NCBI GenBank assembly: GCA_964639885.1
Contig: CAZXEH010000004.1
Span: forward strand, 1-64,000
Source: JAGNLA01 sp964639885
Lineage (GTDB): Bacteria; Caldisericota; Caldisericia; JAAYUI01
Length of the DNA stretch: 64,000 nucleotides
Direction: 5' to 3'
A model generated the notes under the pieces. The model did not search any database, was not told the DNA's origin, and saw only the letters and a program-made list of their open reading frames with translations. Below, piece after piece: positions 61,601 to 64,000 of the stretch (position 1 is its first letter; each line of letters begins with the position of its first letter). Position numbers and translations under genes: made by a program.

Positions 61601-64000
61601 TCAAGAACAACCTTTTCGCCGAATCTGTCAACGACGGTGTGGTCATTCATGAGGTCGACCGGTGAACCGTCTTTGTCCTTGACTTCGATTGTGAACGGTG
61701 TGTCGTTCGAGATGAGTTCCGGTGTGATACCGGCAGTCAGGAGTTTCGGCGTTGCAAGAGTGATGATGAGGTCATCTTCTGGCTCAACCGGAATTGCGAT
61801 CTGACCGGCCATGTAAACTTCGTGGCTGTATCTCATTCTGTTGTTTTGCGGATCGCCGTAGGCAAATGTGCTCTGGAGTGGTGACGGATCCCAGAACGGG
61901 GCGTATGACCTGTCGTTGTTGTCGTCGCCGTACTTGTAGGCTGTGACGTAGACCGGAAGCATTTCCTTGTCCGAGATGATGTGGTCTGGATTGTCGCCGA
62001 TGCCGTTCTCGCCGCCAAAGTCGACACCTGATGTTTCGGTGTAGATGTTTTCAAAGACATAGATACCGTTGTTGCGCTGGAATGTTCTGGCATCAATGAT
62101 ACCTGACTTCCAGGTGTTGGTGGCCATATCATAGCTACCCATGATTTCAGTTTCATAATCTGCATAGGCAACTTTTCCATCGCCGTTGATGTCGATTGGC
62201 TGGTTATCCCATGTTACGTCGTACTGTGAGGTGTTGCCATTGCCAAGTCCGTAGTAGAATCTTGATGATCCTGGTGGATTTGTGACCCAACCGTCACCGG
62301 CGCCGAAGAAGAGATCCTGGGATGCTCTCTTGACACCACGATCCTGCCACATGTAGACAACTGCATCGTTGCATTCCACAGTTCCGTTTGTCGGTTCCAT
62401 GTTCATGAACGGTTCTTTTTCTGTGAGTTTTACTTCAACCTTGTTTGAGATTCCGAGCGGGATGTGCTTGACTGCCGGGTCTTCTGAAATTGTGTAGTCG
62501 ATTCCGAGTGCGTGTGCATCGACACCATCAACCGGTGGTGCAGTGCAGCAGTCCTGGTACATCTTGAATGTTCCATCGGCAAGGGTGACATAGATGAGGA
62601 TCTTGCCTGGCTGCCACGGAATGAGTTCATCGAGGACGATTACGTTGTCTGTGTCTTCGTATGAAAGCGGGCCAGTCGGTGTGTGCCAGCCGACCGATGC
62701 GTAGTTGAGTGAACCAAGTCTCTTGACGTATTCGTTTGGCTGTCTGTAGACAAGGTTTTCTGTCGGGATTGCACCGTATGGTGTATATGGGACGCCTGTC
62801 AGTGATCCATTGTAGTCTTCCCTGACTGTGACCTTTTCATAATCACGCCAGTTGGTTTCATCGATGATGATCTTTCCTGACCAGTCATACTGGATCGGAA
62901 CCTGCTTCATTCCATTGTACTCGTACTTTGTTACCACTGATCCTGTTACAAGGTCAAGAACTTTTGGTCTTGCAAATGGGCCAGTGATTTCCATCTTCAC
63001 AACTCTTCTGTCCGGTTCCGATGCATCTGGGTTGAAGGTGATGTGTCTGCCTTCGCCGTCCTTCATGATGAAGTAGAGACCGTAGTCGGTGAGCGGGAAG
63101 AATTCTGTACCAAGCTTGCCGAATGCTTCGTATGCAAGTTTTTCATTTTCTCTCTTTGACCAGATTGCTGGATATGCGTTCCAACCGAATGGTCCACCCC
63201 AATCGCCCCAAACCTGGCCTGTTACACGGCCTGTGTGGGTCTGACCGCCTGGATAGCAGCGGAATTCTGAGGCGACATAGCGGAGAAGTGGATCATATGG
63301 AGCCTGAATCTGCGGGGTTGGATACTTGAGTGGCGAAAGTGATCCGATGTAGTTTGAGGTTGTTGTGCCTGATGTGTAGTGAAGCTTTGAGAACTGGAGA
63401 GCATGGTCAACGATTGCAAACTCCACAAAGTTGACGTATGGGTCCGGTGAGTAAACCTTGAGGTCAAGGTTTCCGCAATAGTCGATGCCCTTGTGCGGGA
63501 GACCGGCGATCATCTTGTCGGCCACGAAGTACGGTGCGCCGTTTGTGAGTGCCGGATGGGCGATTGTTGAGTTGTAGTCAAACGAAACATCTGTTGAGTA
63601 GACGCGGATCTGAAGGTGTGTGACGCCGTCTCTTGGTTTTACAACCACAAGGCCTTCGCCGCCCTGGTCGGTTGGTGTGAACTGACCGTAGGAGGTGATG
63701 TAGGTTGGAACGCCGTACATTGCGATGTAACCCATTGTGCCGTCAAAGATGCCGAGCTTGTCTGAGCGGTTCGGATATCCTGGAACACCTGAAACGTCAC
63801 CGAGCTTACGCAGTCCTGGAACTTCACACGGTTCGCAGCCTTCAGCGGCAGAACCCTGTGAGCAGTCTGAGTCGGTAAGTGTTGTCTTGTTGTCGATGAA
63901 GATCGGGAGTCTCTTGATGTTTTCTGTTGGTGAAATTGGGAATGTTCCGGTGTATTCCTGACCGATGATCACGTCGTTTGGATCAAGTGCCCATGGAATC
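58672..64000 (-). CDS. Giant secreted surface protein, paralogue E (5' end outside window)
   Basis: 1,775 residues are visible, from within the family core to the stop codon; the frame is open to the window edge (WALDPNDVIIGQEYTG), so an apparent GTG start at 63972 is internal. Family words occur in the same order as in D: SDCSQGSAAEGCEPC; RKLGDVSGV; IVDHALQ; YPGGQTHTGRVTG; GTEFFPLTDYGLYF; QDCC; WQDRG; an EF-hand loop DINGDGKVAYAD; YSHEVYMAGQ; DPHPDN; LPQYYF; PDFVMTAADN; SVCGGG; CVTNPCAS; YDLIYNFDNQ. An Ig-like domain, two glucodextranase-B-like domains and a weaker stalk domain follow. It is closest to D (shared CxxxPC segment and GFDF words), and the pair is separated by the plus-strand exporter operon. 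Codon bias is strong, as in D. Surface-layer role inferred; signal peptide not in view. Confidence 0.92.
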   Translation of the reverse strand, partial: IPWALDPNDVIIGQEYTGTFPISPTENIKRLPIFIDNKTTLTDSDCSQGSAAEGCEPCEVPGLRKLGDVSGVPGYPNRSDKLGIFDGTMGYIAMYGVPTYITSYGQFTPTDQGGEGLVVVKPRDGVTHLQIRVYSTDVSFDYNSTIAHPALTNGAPYFVADKMIAGLPHKGIDYCGNLDLKVYSPDPYVNFVEFAIVDHALQFSKLHYTSGTTTSNYIGSLSPLKYPTPQIQAPYDPLLRYVASEFRCYPGGQTHTGRVTGQVWGDWGGPFGWNAYPAIWSKRENEKLAYEAFGKLGTEFFPLTDYGLYFIMKDGEGRHITFNPDASEPDRRVVKMEITGPFARPKVLDLVTGSVVTKYEYNGMKQVPIQYDWSGKIIIDETNWRDYEKVTVREDYNGSLTGVPYTPYGAIPTENLVYRQPNEYVKRLGSLNYASVGWHTPTGPLSYEDTDNVIVLDELIPWQPGKILIYVTLADGTFKMYQDCCTAPPVDGVDAHALGIDYTISEDPAVKHIPLGISNKVEVKLTEKEPFMNMEPTNGTVECNDAVVYMWQDRGVKRASQDLFFGAGDGWVTNPPGSSRFYYGLGNGNTSQYDVTWDNQPIDINGDGKVAYADYETEIMGSYDMATNTWKSGIIDARTFQRNNGIYVFENIYTETSGVDFGGENGIGDNPDHIISDKEMLPVYVTAYKYGDDNNDRSYAPFWDPSPLQSTFAYGDPQNNRMRYSHEVYMAGQIAIPVEPEDDLIITLATPKLLTAGITPELISNDTPFTIEVKDKDGSPVDLMNDHTVVDRFGEKVVLEKNVWNFLFKDPHPDNWYYYGRQATLPQYYFVRTDLHNRDQEIVNNEELYSIRSLDIKDCAESISLPFRPIEINFTGAASGKYVFKGVTCNDSTSWKGQPGDPAEEAWTKAHQFIVYVYTADRKHRGQVVVNVENPKVTYDIINVDDPSMVSYSTPGDPDFVMTAADNRVYRVQVTVFDAEGRLVKGVTKGVSVCGGGVKNTSRFTPFVTRPSSFDFDFSPCVTNPCASKLYPHVGFDFDASEKNDGLANAINPDNQELYQFGGFVLASDLTYQKCRSRVVSGYVEYNTTSFWYRDKNEWEVDYVNPKDPSMKGWAINKLLPPNLEFMVEGSTEPLVRGWGLGNIYNNPYWGGALFADLDRNKKLDYHDTLGLDVNAQTSFYVWAEDALYLGGLVGDNAYVNNLNQADVAGYPPRFRTDPRYMERRFKYTVSNDGVFYLDWEAWPDKVAQISPPNVQLLDASSPDRTEIGKNFLNENNYDLIYNFDNQLIAVVTPADMRDLRMNENGLVLLKGNQHEHSVYGRCKNSEFNEKGVETTIEYTPTGTGESTLNLYYLEKNKWFCTTSDCKYTIAMTTPEYFGVKVFSLDVGKGLAIEVDSLEPLAPKASTKLVVKVKEFGTGAPVAGAKVVISGLGVEQTKSTSAKGEVEIEVAPASTGFLKIEASSPDYASASTKLLVGSDKTAPMLEVNPPPPITNQPSITITGKTESGATVTINGTAATTKGDGSFSGTAKLVEGKNVITVIATDGSGNQTKKNVWVTLDTQPPSVVVDKFADPIGAETITLTGRVDPGSTVSIKDAAGTAVEAKVVHDIWEATIKLAPAPSKNTYTIEATDLAGNKTGNITVEIKNIKRTKLVMFVGNTGVNVDGTPQTLTEKVVNEGVIMAPFEFVEFLGGNKVSNVSGKGGTLEMNINGNTLTMTIGSTKAKLNDKEITLVVVPKIQGGTILVPVVDVAGRLGCNTLVGTDNSVTVTYDKMP

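Noticed and set aside
63950..63974. Gene E starting at GTG 63972
   Set aside because: Homologous residues (LDPND and earlier core) continue upstream to the window edge; the start is internal.

Overview
The window is bacterial DNA, about 45-50% G+C by eye, of uncertain phylum. It encodes Sec-type signal peptides, lipoprotein lipoboxes, an L,D-transpeptidase (so a peptidoglycan wall), strong Shine-Dalgarno sites inside operons, and several apparently leaderless genes at operon starts. The very large secreted proteins end in a copper-amine-oxidase-N-type 'stalk' domain, which is common in Firmicutes-like and thermophilic candidate-phylum bacteria. I would not name a genus. Two runs of exactly 100 N are each flanked by an exact 55-bp duplication. 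This looks like a short-read metagenome or draft scaffold in which overlapping contigs were not merged. Removing the Ns and one duplicate copy restores an exact reading frame in both cases.

About 72% of the window is taken by five minus-strand genes for one paralogous family of giant exported proteins: A (1-8267, 3' end missing), B (8440-19265, 3,556 aa after gap repair), C (19447-29142, 3,231 aa), D (44752-53994, 3,080 aa) and E (58672-64000, 5' end missing). They share a signal peptide, an N-terminal module, repeated Asp/Asn/Gly-rich calcium-loop-like modules, a long Tyr/Trp-rich conserved core with conserved cysteines and a canonical EF-hand-like loop, then an Ig-like/regulatory domain, two glucodextranase-B-like Ig domains and the C-terminal stalk domain. 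I infer S-layer or surface-fibre components; no enzyme activity is evident. C, B and A lie head to tail with 170-180 bp gaps that contain hairpins but no U-tract terminator, so they may form a transcript of more than 28 kb. C and D each have a near-perfect sigma-54 promoter and a long structured 5' leader. A 97-aa Fis-type helix-turn-helix protein is encoded just upstream of D.

Between C and D are conventional genes. An NHL-propeller/ASH/thioredoxin-fold secreted protein is followed, on the same strand, by an ECF sigma factor, a membrane anti-sigma candidate and two lipoproteins. Divergent from the sigma gene is a pair encoding a membrane-anchored protein and a lipoprotein, both predicted beta-propellers. 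Next come tRNA-Leu(CAA), an 880-bp palindromic repeat cluster beside a DUF559 nuclease gene, a DUF4349 membrane protein, a methyltransferase, and an operon of propeller protein, L,D-transpeptidase, class I/II aminotransferase and thioredoxin-fold membrane protein. Between D and E a plus-strand operon encodes an SPFH/prohibitin-like protein, an ABC-2 ATPase and permease, and an Old-Yellow-Enzyme-like flavoprotein with a C-terminal cysteine cluster.

One reading of the whole is an envelope island: giant calcium-dependent surface proteins with dedicated transcription signals, surrounded by envelope-sensing and wall-remodelling functions. The family relationships and promoters are read directly from the sequence; the S-layer role is inference.
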